DNA of 28,441 nt from a virus. The translations under genes and the position numbers were made by a program. Positions 7,714 to 17,761 of the stretch are shown here, in pieces. The first letter of the stretch is position 1. The number at the start of each line of letters is the position of its first letter. The stretch lies in IMG/VR virus record IMGVR_UViG_3300025122_000108, positions 1-28,441 of that record, one strand, 5' to 3'. The notes beneath the pieces are model-generated. The model had not been told where the DNA came from and did not search any database. It worked only from the letters and a program-made list of their open reading frames with translations.

Positions 7714-10422
7714 GTGGCTGATACCAGAGAGCTACAAGAACAAAAGAGGCTTGTAGATGCAGTCAACGCATCAATACGTGGTGTTAATGAAGCTCTAAAG
7801 CAGCAGATTCGCATACATGATCTTATAAGGCAGAAGGCTGAAGGCGCAGCTCTAGATCTAGCAGCAACAGATGCAGAGATATCAGCGCTGCTGGGAAGTG
7901 CAGGATCTGATTTAGAAGCAGGGGCAAGTAGATTCTCTTCTGGAATGAGTAGCTTTGAATCATCAACAGCCGCTGCTGGTAGCGGAGTTGCAGGTCTGGG
8001 TGAGGTTCTAGAGGGTTTTGCTAAGAATGTTGAGAGAACATTTGACGGTGCTGGAAAGGCTATTTCTGGATACGTTGACAGAGATGTTCGACAGGCTGTA
8101 GGGGATATTCAAAGACAGTTTGGCGGCCTTGGAGATGATATCAATCAGGGTGCAAATAATCAATCCGCGGCGATGAGAGAGCTTGTCAGTGACACGTACG
8201 AAATGTATGTGAATACGACAAATGATGCCTACATGGTCCAAGATCAAGGGCTTCAGTTTGCATTTGACAATCTAGGCGATCTTATGGGATATTTCACAGA
8301 GCTATCTGGAGATCCAATAAATGCACTTGCAATGACACGTGACGCATCAAAAGAGATGGTCATCGAGATGGGAATGTTTGGCAAGGGCCTAGGGCTAACG
8401 CAGGCTGAGGTGGGAACATTCGTTCAACGTCAGATAAGCCTAACAGGAAAGGCTGGAACTGATATGCTTCAGGAGGCTGCAGCCGCCGCGAAGGGAATTG
8501 AACTTAGAACCGGTATATCATCAAAGCTGATATCTAAAAACGTCCATGGAATAATGGAAGATACCAAAAACTTTGGAAATGTGACTGTTCAGGAGGCTGC
8601 AAGAATCTCCACAGCTCTTCTTCAGATAGGAATAGATTACTCAGATCTTGGAAATATGCTCGGTAAGTTCCAAGGATTTGATCAAGCTGCTGGAACAGTT
8701 AGCAATCTAACCTCTGTATTCGGTCTTCAGATGGATGCAATGGCCATGATGGAGTCTGCAAATACCGATCAGGATAAGTTCCTAAGGGATATGAGAGAGA
8801 GCTTCCTGGCAGCAGGCAAGTCAGTTGACACATTAACCCTCTATGAGAAGAGATTTATTCAGGAGCAGCTGGCGCTTAAGGATGTTGAGTCAGTTGAGAG
8901 ACTTTTAGATCCGAGAGCAGCAATAAGCGGAATGGAGGATCTAGCAGCTGCATCAGAGGAGATGGATCCAGAGGAGGCACTCAAATCTGTAAAAGATGAC
9001 ATCGACATGATCAGAGATGCATCTGAGCTGACAGCCGAGGCACTAGCGACAATGGCACGAAGAGGTATAATGGCTCCTTTCCAGGATGCCGCGCTATCTA
9101 TTGAGCAAGACGCTGTAAAAATGGCGGGATCTTTAACACAGCTAGGAACTGGCAAGGGAGCAGAGGCGGTCAAAGAACTGGGACAGTCTGCTGAGGGAAT
9201 AACGGCTGGATTTGAAACTGCATTTGAAACCGTGGAAACAAAATTTACTGAGCTAATTGAATCCATGAAGAGAAAGCTAGAGGAGTCAGGTCTTCTTGGT
9301 GAGTCTGAGTCAAAGACATCTGCAAGATTCAGGGCTGCGTGGGACTTGAGCTTAGAGAGAGTAGATGATGCCACAGGACAGACATTTAATAATATGACAG
9401 AGATCGCCACAAAGGAACTCAAAAAACAGCTAAAGACATCAGGATCTGTTTACAATGAGATGGCGAAACAGGTGGGAAGACTAGGATCAAGCTATTCTGA
9501 TCTAACAGAGGAAGAGAGAAAATCTCTAGCAGATAGGATGAAGCTGGGAGAGGACTGGGAGAAAGAGCTTGAGATGATATTCAATAGTCAGGCAGCTGCT
9601 ACAGAGAGGCAGGTCATGAGTGATCAAGATACTGCCAGAGCTCTTTTAGAACAGGTGAAGGCTGAAGGCGGTGAACTCGGAGCAGATACACTTGCTAGTG
9701 TTACAGCTATGCTTCCTGCAAAGCCAGAAGAGATAAGAGATTTTGTAGCGGGCGGCACTACGACGTGGGAGAAGCTAGCTAGCTCTGCTGAGGCATCTCG
9801 TCAATCAGCCCAGGCACAGGCTGAAGCAGCGGCACGTGCAGAAGCTGATGGCGACGAAGGTGGCGCCGGAGGTCGACCCACTACAGAAGGGGGCTATCTT
9901 AAAGAAATACACATGACCGTTCGACAGATCCTTTCTATTCTTCCTCTTCTTCAGCCACAGGAAGAGTCCGGAGGAATAATTGAAAGTGCTCTTTCAGCTG
10001 CTGCTGCTACAGCAGAGGAAGGAACAGTTGTTGTCGCAGGAATTCTTGAGAGAATAGCAGACTTAACAGGCATCAATTTTGGAGGTGAAGAGGCTAGTCC
10101 CGAAGACGGCGAAACAGGAGAAGTTGCAAGTGTTCTTGCACTAAATGCTGATAGAGCACAGGAAGAATCCGGAGCGCTTGTTGGACAGCTCGAATTAATA
10201 CGAGAGACAAATGACCTAATTGCTGCTTCAGCACTAGAGCAAAGCGTAGAAACTGTTAACCATCTAATGGCAATAAAAGAATTATTAACAGCTGCAAACA
10301 CAGCTGCACAGACATCAGAAATTCCTGTTCAGCTAACCATACAGCTGGGTAGAGAGAAATTAGAGCAGGTATTGGGAATAGAGCCTGGAGAAACAATAGT
10401 TACATTTGGAAATGTAGAATAG
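7714..10422 (+). CDS. Tail tape measure protein
   Basis: This 902-residue protein is the probable tape measure, which sets tail length and sits inside the tube. It starts with GTG at 7714 behind GGAGG at 7704-7708. The first 60 residues form a charged coiled coil (RELQEQKRLVDAVNASI), and most of the rest is predicted helix rich in Ala, Glu and Gly, with heptad-like runs near residues 410-560 and 690-720. No convincing membrane segment or lysozyme/peptidase motif is visible. It directly follows the chaperone pair, the standard order. If the usual ruler relation of about 1.5 angstrom per residue holds, it would specify a tail of roughly 135 nm; that is inference. Sequence similarity alone is weak, as usual for tape measures, so the call leans on length, composition and position. 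Confidence 0.8.
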   Translation: MADTRELQEQKRLVDAVNASIRGVNEALKQQIRIHDLIRQKAEGAALDLAATDAEISALLGSAGSDLEAGASRFSSGMSSFESSTAAAGSGVAGLGEVLEGFAKNVERTFDGAGKAISGYVDRDVRQAVGDIQRQFGGLGDDINQGANNQSAAMRELVSDTYEMYVNTTNDAYMVQDQGLQFAFDNLGDLMGYFTELSGDPINALAMTRDASKEMVIEMGMFGKGLGLTQAEVGTFVQRQISLTGKAGTDMLQEAAAAAKGIELRTGISSKLISKNVHGIMEDTKNFGNVTVQEAARISTALLQIGIDYSDLGNMLGKFQGFDQAAGTVSNLTSVFGLQMDAMAMMESANTDQDKFLRDMRESFLAAGKSVDTLTLYEKRFIQEQLALKDVESVERLLDPRAAISGMEDLAAASEEMDPEEALKSVKDDIDMIRDASELTAEALATMARRGIMAPFQDAALSIEQDAVKMAGSLTQLGTGKGAEAVKELGQSAEGITAGFETAFETVETKFTELIESMKRKLEESGLLGESESKTSARFRAAWDLSLERVDDATGQTFNNMTEIATKELKKQLKTSGSVYNEMAKQVGRLGSSYSDLTEEERKSLADRMKLGEDWEKELEMIFNSQAAATERQVMSDQDTARALLEQVKAEGGELGADTLASVTAMLPAKPEEIRDFVAGGTTTWEKLASSAEASRQSAQAQAEAAARAEADGDEGGAGGRPTTEGGYLKEIHMTVRQILSILPLLQPQEESGGIIESALSAAAATAEEGTVVVAGILERIADLTGINFGGEEASPEDGETGEVASVLALNADRAQEESGALVGQLELIRETNDLIAASALEQSVETVNHLMAIKELLTAANTAAQTSEIPVQLTIQLGREKLEQVLGIEPGETIVTFGNVE

Positions 10423-10432
10423 TGAGAGAAGT

Positions 10433-10672
10433 ATGTCATTAATAGATAAGGTTCGTAATAATCCCCTGTACAGAAGCTGTGCTGAGAAGTTAAGTGATGA
10501 AGATCGTGAAAAGCTTGAGAATGACATGATGAGGATATTAGAGGGATATGAGAGATTCATTAATGATTTTGGTGAAAAAATATCAACAGATGATGGATTT
10601 CAAAATGTGGTAGAAAATCTTGACCACTTAACGTCTGAGGATGGTATAAAGGGATGGCAAGAGAAAAACTAA
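10433..10672 (+). CDS. Small acidic protein of unknown function (79 aa)
   Basis: I do not recognise this gene. It encodes 79 residues, mostly charged and helical (LSDEDREKLENDMMRILEGY), with no Cys pairs, signal peptide or membrane segment. It starts with ATG 10 bases after the tape measure stop, with only a weak GAGAGAAG as ribosome binding site, and its last 19 bases overlap the start of the next large baseplate gene. Tight packing on both sides supports it being real and co-translated. Position between tape measure and baseplate genes suggests a small baseplate or assembly factor, but that is only context. Confidence 0.6.
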   Translation: MSLIDKVRNNPLYRSCAEKLSDEDREKLENDMMRILEGYERFINDFGEKISTDDGFQNVVENLDHLTSEDGIKGWQEKN

Positions 10673-13600
10673 AAGACTTTTTAAGATCAATTGGAGCGAC
10701 ATCTGATATGATCTCATATACCATCGATGATGAGGACTTTGATGGTCTTGCAAAAGTTGGAGATGATTTGGGCATAGATCCGGAAACAGGACAGCCTCTC
10801 GTAGATCTTAATGTAGAGGCGATCGGTATGCTAGGAGATTATGCAAAATTCATAGTAGATATCTCAGATAATTTATTTACTGTAGAAGGAGGAAACAAAG
10901 AGGCGGCTTCAGGAAATCGTGGAGACAGCATTGTTCTAGCAGAAAATACGGGTGTTACAAGACCGTTTATAAGTCAAGGTGAGACTCTTGGAAGTGTTAT
11001 GTCATCCTATTCAAACAGTGGAATATTTGGTGAGGATCTTGATAAGATACTAGACAAGACGGGAAAAGTGAGTCCGAAGATGAAGTATGACGGAACAGAG
11101 GTGGTTAATGGTGGACCTCTGAGATCAGGAAATACTTTATTGAGTAGTATCGAAGGTGCACCCGCCATACCGCAGAGCGGAATCACAGAGGCCGATTCAA
11201 CCTCATATACTCCTGAGTCACTAGCCCAAGAAGCTGTTGAGAACTTTATAAGCCAAAATAACAGGTTTAGCCCTTCAAAGAAAGATTTTAAGGCGTACTC
11301 ACCAGTTCCAACAGATGCTACTGATTTTGATTCTGGAAAAGATGATGTAGGAACAGCTACATCACAATCTGAGATAGGAAAATTTGATAAAAATTCTATA
11401 AAGATGATTAATGACAGTCTAAAGGATGTGGGATCATCTCTTTTACTAAAGATGGCCGGATGGGATAACTCAGTAATACCAGGTGATAGTTCAAATCCAA
11501 ATACTTTTGATTTTGATAAAGATGACAACTTAGATAGTTCTAGCAGCCCTATGCGTAAAATTGATCCTGAACTATTTAGAGCTAGGTCGGCATATAACTC
11601 ACCTCAATTTTCAAAGACTGGGATGTCAACAAGAGCAGGAAAAGGAAGCTTTTTAACACAAGATGACCTTTTCAGTACAAAATATACATACTCATTTGGA
11701 ACGACTACAACTTCAGATACACCGTTCTCATCTGAATTTAATCAAGATATACTTATAGCACAGGCTGCAGCAGCTATTGCAGCGATGCTTGTTATAGCTC
11801 AGGAAACGTTTGGACAAATAGATAATATGGTCAATGCAAGGGCCCGATTAGGAAATGGTCCATATTTTGCTGGGCAGTCAACTATTATTGCAACTCAGGC
11901 AAAATTTGAGCTGATTAGAAATATTGTTCTAACGCCAACAAAATATCCTTATTCTGATGCTGTCAATCAAGGATTTTTGGTATTATTTGATGGAGAGCTT
12001 GGTGGAGATACATCTCAGGCCGATGGTATAGGAAAATATCAGCAGGTTCAGGAGGCACCAGGATTTTGGCTAGCTGTTGCAAGAAGTGTTCTAAGAAGCT
12101 TTGAATATTTTGCCACAGTTAATAGTGACATAATGAGCGGAAATGTTTCTTCATCATCATCAACATCACTATCAAACATACTTCACTCAATTTCTATGTC
12201 AGGAATTCTTAATATTCTCAACGTCGCTGCCACTATTGGTGATATCTCACTAAAGATGAATGGCGGAATGCCAGGAGTTAACTCTAATAATTCAGTAGGA
12301 CCATGGAACATAGACGCTCTCGCCGACGGTCCTGGGACTAGAATATCCAAAAGCAGAACACAGGACGGACTTACATCTCTATCTCTTGCATGGCGAACTA
12401 GTTCCACACCTGCGCTATACATGATTCCAAGAAATGTGATGAGGGCAGCAGAGGATATGGGAACTCTGGTCAATGGAACCAATCCACTAAAAGGAATGAT
12501 GGGATCTAATCTAATAAAGAAAACATATATAGATGCCTCAGCAGAGGGGCCTAATGCTAGAATTCCAGGAGATATAGTTGAGAGGATGGAAAATGCACTA
12601 GATGCAGAGTATGTTCCATTCTATTTTCATGATCTTAGAACTAATGAGATAGTCTCGTTTCACGCGTTTTTAACAAGACTAACAGATAGCTTTAGTCCAA
12701 GTTTCGTTAGAACGTCTGGGTATGGTAGAATGGATGAGGTTCAGGTATTTAAGAATACTACGAGAAGTATTGCTTTATCATTTTATATTGTGGCGACATC
12801 TAAGGATGACTTCAATGAGATGTGGTGGAAGATTAATAAGCTCACAACACTAGTATATCCCTCTTGGACAAAGGGAACAAAGGTAACTGTTGGATCAGAT
12901 AATAAGAAATCTATATTTACTCAACCGTTTAGTCAAGTTCTTGGAGCATCTCCCGTCATACGCATGAGGGTTGGAGACGTTATAAAGGGAAATTATTCTA
13001 AGTTTAATCTAGCCAGGATGTTTGGTATAGGTGATGAAGATGTGATGCCAATGGTGCAGGGAGAGGATGCTGCTGTAGCTCTCAAACCAGCTACTCCCTC
13101 TTCAATAGATGTTAAGTCCAAGATGCGAGCTGAGCCCTTTGGATCAGAGGCTTTCAGTGCCTTATTTGCATCACCTCTAACTTTGCTAGGAGACAATCCA
13201 CCCATTGGCACCACGAGGGCAGCGAGGGCAGTACTATCTCAATTGCTTGTAAACGGATTTGCAAATCCTCTTGGATTAGCTGCGATAGTCTCTAGGATGA
13301 AGGACCCAGATAGATCTACAAATATCATACCATTATCTCCCTCAGCTGCTGGAGCGATAACAACTGGAGCGTCTATATTGGCAGCGGGATCTGCTGGAAC
13401 AGGTACACCGCTAGACGCTTTTACAGGATACAAACCTTCAGAGATAGTTTATCTTAGGGCAACTATGGCAAGGGGGTATAAGACAGGACATATAGAAGGG
13501 GGACAGGTTAAGCAAAGCCCAGATAACAGCTCAGAGTATAGGGTGACTAGACCAGTGAAGTGCATGGTTATATGGAGATCATCTGTTTCGCTGGAAGGAA

Positions 13601-14307
13601 AGAGCGACGCACAGTCATCTCCAACATTCAAAGGCCCAAAGAGAAGAGGAAATCCAAGAACAAAAACATCATATGCTGTGACTGTTATAGATCTTGGAGC
13701 TCCCATTCATCTCATGGGAAAACTATTCATAGTTGATCACAGTGATCTTCTTCCCAACCCTGACCTCCTGTTTAATTCAACAGTCATGCCTACGATCTCA
13801 ATGCAGTCACTTGGTGAAGGTCTTGCCCAGGCTTTGGCAGATGTTGGTGCAACTGCAAGCGGAGTTCCTTCCGATCAGATGCAGATTGTTATGTCAGATG
13901 CTGCTAGATTCATGGATGAGAATAACAATCCAATCACAAAGGCATTTGCTAGCACAGCAGGAAGAGGGCTGGCCGGAGTTATGACAAGGCTAGATTTTGA
14001 CTGGCTTGATGAGTCTTTTAATTGGGAGATTGACTGGAATTCGCGAGCACCTATGGGTGTCAAGGTGGATATTGCATTCACGCCGATCCATGATCTTCCC
14101 CCAGGCCTTGACCACTCCGGATACAACAGAGCACCAATATATAATGTCGGGGATATAATGAAATATGTCGCCGGCGATCCTTACCCAGATGACGGTGCGG
14201 CATCAGAGGACTCATACACAAGACATGGAGGGTCAGGAGCAGCAACTGACAATCCAGCGTCTCCATATGACTACGCTGATCCCAAGACGTGGTTCAAAGA
14301 TGACTGA
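10654..14307 (+). CDS. Large baseplate / tail-tube-initiator-like protein (1217 aa)
   Basis: This very large structural protein has no family I can name with certainty. The N-terminal 350 residues are acidic and Ser/Asp/Gly-rich, probably flexible. A hydrophobic Ala-rich helix lies at about residues 366-383 (IAQAAAAIAAMLVIAQ). Around residues 650-750 there is a block with the pattern FHDLRTNEIVSFHAFL, then YGRMDEVQVFKNTTRSIALS, then MWWKINKLTTLVYPSW, reminiscent of the tube-like domains in baseplate cap proteins of T4 type (gp48/gp54) and of LysM-tail proteins in contractile injection systems. The C-terminus is proline/aspartate-rich. It overlaps the preceding small gene by 19 bases and is followed 9 bases later by a gp53-like gene, so a baseplate role is well supported by context, the exact part is not. 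Confidence 0.65.
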   Translation: MAREKLKDFLRSIGATSDMISYTIDDEDFDGLAKVGDDLGIDPETGQPLVDLNVEAIGMLGDYAKFIVDISDNLFTVEGGNKEAASGNRGDSIVLAENTGVTRPFISQGETLGSVMSSYSNSGIFGEDLDKILDKTGKVSPKMKYDGTEVVNGGPLRSGNTLLSSIEGAPAIPQSGITEADSTSYTPESLAQEAVENFISQNNRFSPSKKDFKAYSPVPTDATDFDSGKDDVGTATSQSEIGKFDKNSIKMINDSLKDVGSSLLLKMAGWDNSVIPGDSSNPNTFDFDKDDNLDSSSSPMRKIDPELFRARSAYNSPQFSKTGMSTRAGKGSFLTQDDLFSTKYTYSFGTTTTSDTPFSSEFNQDILIAQAAAAIAAMLVIAQETFGQIDNMVNARARLGNGPYFAGQSTIIATQAKFELIRNIVLTPTKYPYSDAVNQGFLVLFDGELGGDTSQADGIGKYQQVQEAPGFWLAVARSVLRSFEYFATVNSDIMSGNVSSSSSTSLSNILHSISMSGILNILNVAATIGDISLKMNGGMPGVNSNNSVGPWNIDALADGPGTRISKSRTQDGLTSLSLAWRTSSTPALYMIPRNVMRAAEDMGTLVNGTNPLKGMMGSNLIKKTYIDASAEGPNARIPGDIVERMENALDAEYVPFYFHDLRTNEIVSFHAFLTRLTDSFSPSFVRTSGYGRMDEVQVFKNTTRSIALSFYIVATSKDDFNEMWWKINKLTTLVYPSWTKGTKVTVGSDNKKSIFTQPFSQVLGASPVIRMRVGDVIKGNYSKFNLARMFGIGDEDVMPMVQGEDAAVALKPATPSSIDVKSKMRAEPFGSEAFSALFASPLTLLGDNPPIGTTRAARAVLSQLLVNGFANPLGLAAIVSRMKDPDRSTNIIPLSPSAAGAITTGASILAAGSAGTGTPLDAFTGYKPSEIVYLRATMARGYKTGHIEGGQVKQSPDNSSEYRVTRPVKCMVIWRSSVSLEGKSDAQSSPTFKGPKRRGNPRTKTSYAVTVIDLGAPIHLMGKLFIVDHSDLLPNPDLLFNSTVMPTISMQSLGEGLAQALADVGATASGVPSDQMQIVMSDAARFMDENNNPITKAFASTAGRGLAGVMTRLDFDWLDESFNWEIDWNSRAPMGVKVDIAFTPIHDLPPGLDHSGYNRAPIYNVGDIMKYVAGDPYPDDGAASEDSYTRHGGSGAATDNPASPYDYADPKTWFKDD

Positions 14308-14316
14308 GGATAGATA

Positions 14317-14613
14317 ATGGCAACTAGTAGATATGAGTACACACCAAGAATATTAGGTCGATCAACCTTGGCGACGCCATCAACGTCATCTAGAATATAT
14401 TACGCGATTAACAGTGGAGCACTTCCCTATACAACAATGATTTTAAAAGAGGCCCAGCGTCTAGATCACATAGCCGGAGGAGCGTATGGAGCCTCTTCTC
14501 TGTGGTGGGTCATAGCTGCAGCAAGTGGGATAGGCTGGGGTCTGCAGGTGCCTCCAGGAACAATAATCAGAATTCCTAGTGACATGAACACAGTCTTTAG
14601 TCTTGTGAGATAA
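14317..14613 (+). CDS. LysM/gp53-like baseplate wedge protein
   Basis: This 98-residue protein has the layout of a LysM-type module as found in the baseplate wedge protein gp53 and small tail proteins of the X type: LDHIAGGAYGASSLWWVIAA, then GWGLQVPPGTIIRIP at residues about 50-90. In that module the WWVIA strand-helix and the PGT..RIP ending are the hallmark. The N-terminus is short and Ser/Thr-rich. The start ATG at 14317 follows TGAGGA at 14305-14310, which overlaps the stop of the upstream gene. It is two bases from the next gene, so the three are translated as a unit. It is likely to connect baseplate wedges; T4 gp53 is larger (about 196 residues), so this is a minimal version. Confidence 0.72.
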   Translation: MATSRYEYTPRILGRSTLATPSTSSRIYYAINSGALPYTTMILKEAQRLDHIAGGAYGASSLWWVIAAASGIGWGLQVPPGTIIRIPSDMNTVFSLVR

Positions 14614-14615
14614 AC

Positions 14616-17600
14616 ATGTCAAATTCTGTGAATAATCTATCTGCCGCTGTAAAAAATCTTGGTCAATATTTTAGCATGCTTGGTCGATCAGACATAATAT
14701 CTATGATGATCGAGGGAACTCAAGGAAGTCAAGATGCTCTCCTATCCTTATCAGTTGCTGACCTGGGCGGAGAGTCATCACCGACCAATGACATAGATGT
14801 ACAAGTTATAAAGGATCTCATGTATGTTTTAATGGATAATACTGAAGGAGCATTTTTTACAAAAGACATCTTAAGCACCAAGTATCTAAGATCAAAATTT
14901 GATCTGAACACCACAGTAGACGCCGGCGGCAATCAATATGATGGAATTGATAAATACGTGAGAGTAGTATATAGTCCCAAACATATTGACGGAGAAGGTA
15001 TCTTTAGCTATGATGATACTACAGGATGGTCAGGTACACAAGGAGAGCTACAGACAGCTGGGCTTCTTGCTGATTTCGACGTCAATGATATAACTCGTCC
15101 AGGTGTAATAAGTGTAGGTGACGATGGAAGAATGCTACCAAGAACAGACTTAAATTCGTCAAGAGTTAACAATTCAGCAGATTCAGATAGATATGAAAAT
15201 CCATCATTGTCAGCCTTTGTATTTCCAAATCTCAGAATCGGTCCACCCACTAGAAATACAGATGCAGTCGCGCTATTTTGTAATTCAATTCCAACACTTG
15301 AGATGTCAAGGTGTGTCCCCTATATCGATATAAGATTTGTCTCTGAGGTTCCTCCTATAGTAGGTGAGAGAACTAAGAAGATGTCAATTTTAAGATTCTT
15401 AGGAATGAATCAGGAAAGTAATGACAGGATAGGTATGGGAGATGCCCTCCCGACAACGATCCAGGGATATCTTGTCACTGATCCTAGCGCACTAACCACA
15501 GCGACTACATCTGATGGAACGACGTATGGAACTTCAGTATCTTCTGCTGGAATGGAATTATTTACATCCCCCCAGACCATGGTTAATGCTAATATAAACT
15601 CATCAAATGAATCATTTGGTGGTTTAGCTGGGAGAGTTAGAGATCCAATGTTGCCTCTTGCAACTCTAGATCAATTGAAAATTGATATAGCTGGTGTAGG
15701 TCAGCATCTATTAGCAAATAAGACAGGAACACTATCATTTACTCTTCATGATAGATCTAGGATGTCTGACATAGCACCCCTCATATCGATGGATCTATTT
15801 TCTTCTACATTTATCATAATTGAATATGGCTGGAGACATCCTGAGGGCAACGATGTTGATAGTAATGTATTTGGTGCTCTTTTGAATTCCATGAGAAGCA
15901 CATCTGCATTTAATATTGTCGCAACAAATTTTACTGTTCAAAATGACGGACAGGTAAAGATTAATGTGAGACTCGCGTCACGGGGAGCGCAGGACATAAG
16001 AACCATTCCAATAGGGGTGGGTGAGGTAATGCCTCTAGCACCGCTAAAGGGAATGATAATCCCGTATCTTGCAAAACGACTTGCAACAGAGAAAAGCAAA
16101 GAGAAGGATTTTCAATCAAGAGATATACTTCAAAAAATTCCTGTTTCTATGAGTTCTGCATCTAGAAGCTCCACAGTTATTACGCGTGATCTATATGATA
16201 AGTTTATAATGCTTTTGAAACATCTTCCTGAGGGAGGTGAGAGTAGCGTAGCTGATATAGAGCCTCTTATAAAGGAGCTTGTTGGTGAGGATGGGACATC
16301 TGGATTAGAAAGCACGAGCCACTCATCACTCAAGCAGCAGGTGAGGTCAAAGGTGTCGGGTATGAGAAATGCAGCTACACCAGATCCCTTTATGATGGAG
16401 ACACACCCAGTTTGCATACAGAAGGCCATCACTGCGGGTGTTGTTGCAGATGACTTTGTTTCCTTAGGAAATCTTTTTTTGAGCTTTGTAGGGTATCCGC
16501 TCGCGTGTTCTGGAAAATTTGATGAGGTTCAGATGATGTTCTATAGATTTAATAACAATGCAGCTGAGGCAAGAATCTTACCATCTATCGCAAGCTTTGA
16601 GATAAATAACAATGAATTTTTCTTAGAGATGGAAAAGTATATATCGTCTAATCCGGCCATGTCAGTACAGGGATTTATCTCATTTATAAACAAGAGTTTT
16701 ACAAATAACCCGTCAGATTACAATTTTGGATTTGATCTAGCAGGAAAATACAGGGCATTATCGGAAGCTCAAACATCTGAGGCAGAAACAGAAGAGCAGA
16801 AGAAAGAAAAGCAGAATGCTGTAAGGGTTATTCAGGATGAAATAGATGAGTTTCTTAGAAATACGTATGGTGCCACAGGCGGAGGACAGCCAAGATATGA
16901 TCTTCCAGACGTTCGTGTCTATTTTGAGTCTCTTCCGGCCATGAAGGTGGATGAGACACACCCGACATACCCATCAGTCTCTCTAGACCCTTCAAAGGTG
17001 ATTCTTAGAGTTCATGTATTTGATGCGTCAGCAACTCCTCACACGAAGGAGTTATTTTTATTATCAGCTATGTCTGACGGTGACATAGCAATTGCTCTTA
17101 AAAATTCAAGCAGTTCTGCAAATTCTGAGGCAGCAGCATCAGCAAACCAAGACAACCCACCAAGCGGAGCTGAAGGAGAAACAACTCCAAGCTCTGATGT
17201 AGCTTCTCCTGCCGCTACAACTAGCGCTGCTGAATGGGATGTCATAACGACAAACTTATCTAGTGAGGATGTAAAAAAGATGATAAAGTCATCTGTTCCT
17301 AGCTTTACGTTTGGAAGCCAATTTTCTGCTCTCACAAATTTATCACTTAGCTCGACAACACAGGGCGGCGCGGCTGATGTATTTCTATTAAATGCTAGGG
17401 GTCATAGCAATGATCCACAAGTAGGAGAAGGTGCACAGCAGCCTTTCGAGGATGTTCAGGTTATTCCTGCATCTGTAAGCATTGATATGTTTGGGTGTCC
17501 TCTTCTAGAGTATGGGCAGCAATTCTTTGTTGATGTTGGAACTGGGACAACTGCAGATAACATGTATACTGTTAGTAAGATCAGTCACAGCATAGATGCT

Positions 17601-17726
17601 GGAAGATTTACTACAAACGTCGGAATGGCATTTTGTTCAAATGGAACAATGAATAGTTTTAGATCTATACTTGCTGCAAGCCTTTCTAAACTAACTGAAA
17701 TATCTACAGAAACAGATACTTCTTAA
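14616..17726 (+). CDS. Large baseplate hub-like structural protein (1036 aa)
   Basis: This is probably a central baseplate or hub protein. Three parts stand out. Around residues 365-460 a block reads GTLSFTLHDRSRMSD, then FIIIEYGWRHPEGN and a long beta-rich stretch, as seen in large hub proteins. Around 718-745 a charged coiled coil (AETEEQKKEKQNAV) occurs. Residues about 830-873 are a Ser/Ala/Glu linker. The last 110 residues (SVSIDMFGCPLLEYGQQFF, then YTVSKISHSIDAGRFTT) resemble the strand pattern of gp27/late-control-type hub domains. It starts two bases after the gp53-like gene, with only a weak GTGAGA upstream, so translation is probably coupled. It is the last tail gene before the replication genes. 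Hub assignment is inference from pattern and position. Confidence 0.6.
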   Translation: MSNSVNNLSAAVKNLGQYFSMLGRSDIISMMIEGTQGSQDALLSLSVADLGGESSPTNDIDVQVIKDLMYVLMDNTEGAFFTKDILSTKYLRSKFDLNTTVDAGGNQYDGIDKYVRVVYSPKHIDGEGIFSYDDTTGWSGTQGELQTAGLLADFDVNDITRPGVISVGDDGRMLPRTDLNSSRVNNSADSDRYENPSLSAFVFPNLRIGPPTRNTDAVALFCNSIPTLEMSRCVPYIDIRFVSEVPPIVGERTKKMSILRFLGMNQESNDRIGMGDALPTTIQGYLVTDPSALTTATTSDGTTYGTSVSSAGMELFTSPQTMVNANINSSNESFGGLAGRVRDPMLPLATLDQLKIDIAGVGQHLLANKTGTLSFTLHDRSRMSDIAPLISMDLFSSTFIIIEYGWRHPEGNDVDSNVFGALLNSMRSTSAFNIVATNFTVQNDGQVKINVRLASRGAQDIRTIPIGVGEVMPLAPLKGMIIPYLAKRLATEKSKEKDFQSRDILQKIPVSMSSASRSSTVITRDLYDKFIMLLKHLPEGGESSVADIEPLIKELVGEDGTSGLESTSHSSLKQQVRSKVSGMRNAATPDPFMMETHPVCIQKAITAGVVADDFVSLGNLFLSFVGYPLACSGKFDEVQMMFYRFNNNAAEARILPSIASFEINNNEFFLEMEKYISSNPAMSVQGFISFINKSFTNNPSDYNFGFDLAGKYRALSEAQTSEAETEEQKKEKQNAVRVIQDEIDEFLRNTYGATGGGQPRYDLPDVRVYFESLPAMKVDETHPTYPSVSLDPSKVILRVHVFDASATPHTKELFLLSAMSDGDIAIALKNSSSSANSEAAASANQDNPPSGAEGETTPSSDVASPAATTSAAEWDVITTNLSSEDVKKMIKSSVPSFTFGSQFSALTNLSLSSTTQGGAADVFLLNARGHSNDPQVGEGAQQPFEDVQVIPASVSIDMFGCPLLEYGQQFFVDVGTGTTADNMYTVSKISHSIDAGRFTTNVGMAFCSNGTMNSFRSILAASLSKLTEISTETDTS

Positions 17727-17756
17727 TTGAAAATCTACCCATTCATGGTGTAGAAT
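17727..17756 (+). promoter_or_regulatory. Sigma70-like promoter candidate at tail/replication boundary
   Basis: TTGAAA at 17727-17732 and TAGAAT at 17751-17756 are 18 bases apart and lie in the 35-base gap between the last baseplate gene and the polymerase. An imperfect hairpin (CTACCCA, loop TTCA, TGG-T-GTAG, 17735-17753) overlaps the -10 box. The expected start would fall at about the GTG start codon (17762), so the transcript would be leaderless or the true polymerase start is further in. Confidence 0.35.
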
Positions 17757-17761
17757 AACAT

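Noticed and set aside
8859-9422. 187-residue minus-strand ORF inside the tape measure gene
   Set aside because: Ser/Ala-rich composition is the antisense image of the Glu/Ala/Asp-rich helical gene on the + strand; no ribosome binding site or recognisable motif.
11007-11528. 173-residue minus-strand ORF inside the large baseplate gene
   Set aside because: Lies wholly antisense to a well-supported gene, with no domain or start signal.
13733-13984. 83-residue + strand ORF within the 1217-residue gene
   Set aside because: Alternative-frame shadow; composition (Leu/Cys/Gln-rich) unlike the neighbouring phage proteins.
1-17726. Extracellular contractile injection system rather than a phage
   Set aside because: Chaperone and multiple sheaths would fit, but there is a 902-residue tape measure, no assembly ATPase or toxin gene, and phage replication genes follow at once.
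2895-17756. TAGAAT(A) as a phage-specific late promoter motif
   Set aside because: It recurs in several gene gaps (2895, 5949, 6587, 17751) but is also frequent inside genes because of AGA codons and AT richness, so the pattern is not convincing without a count.
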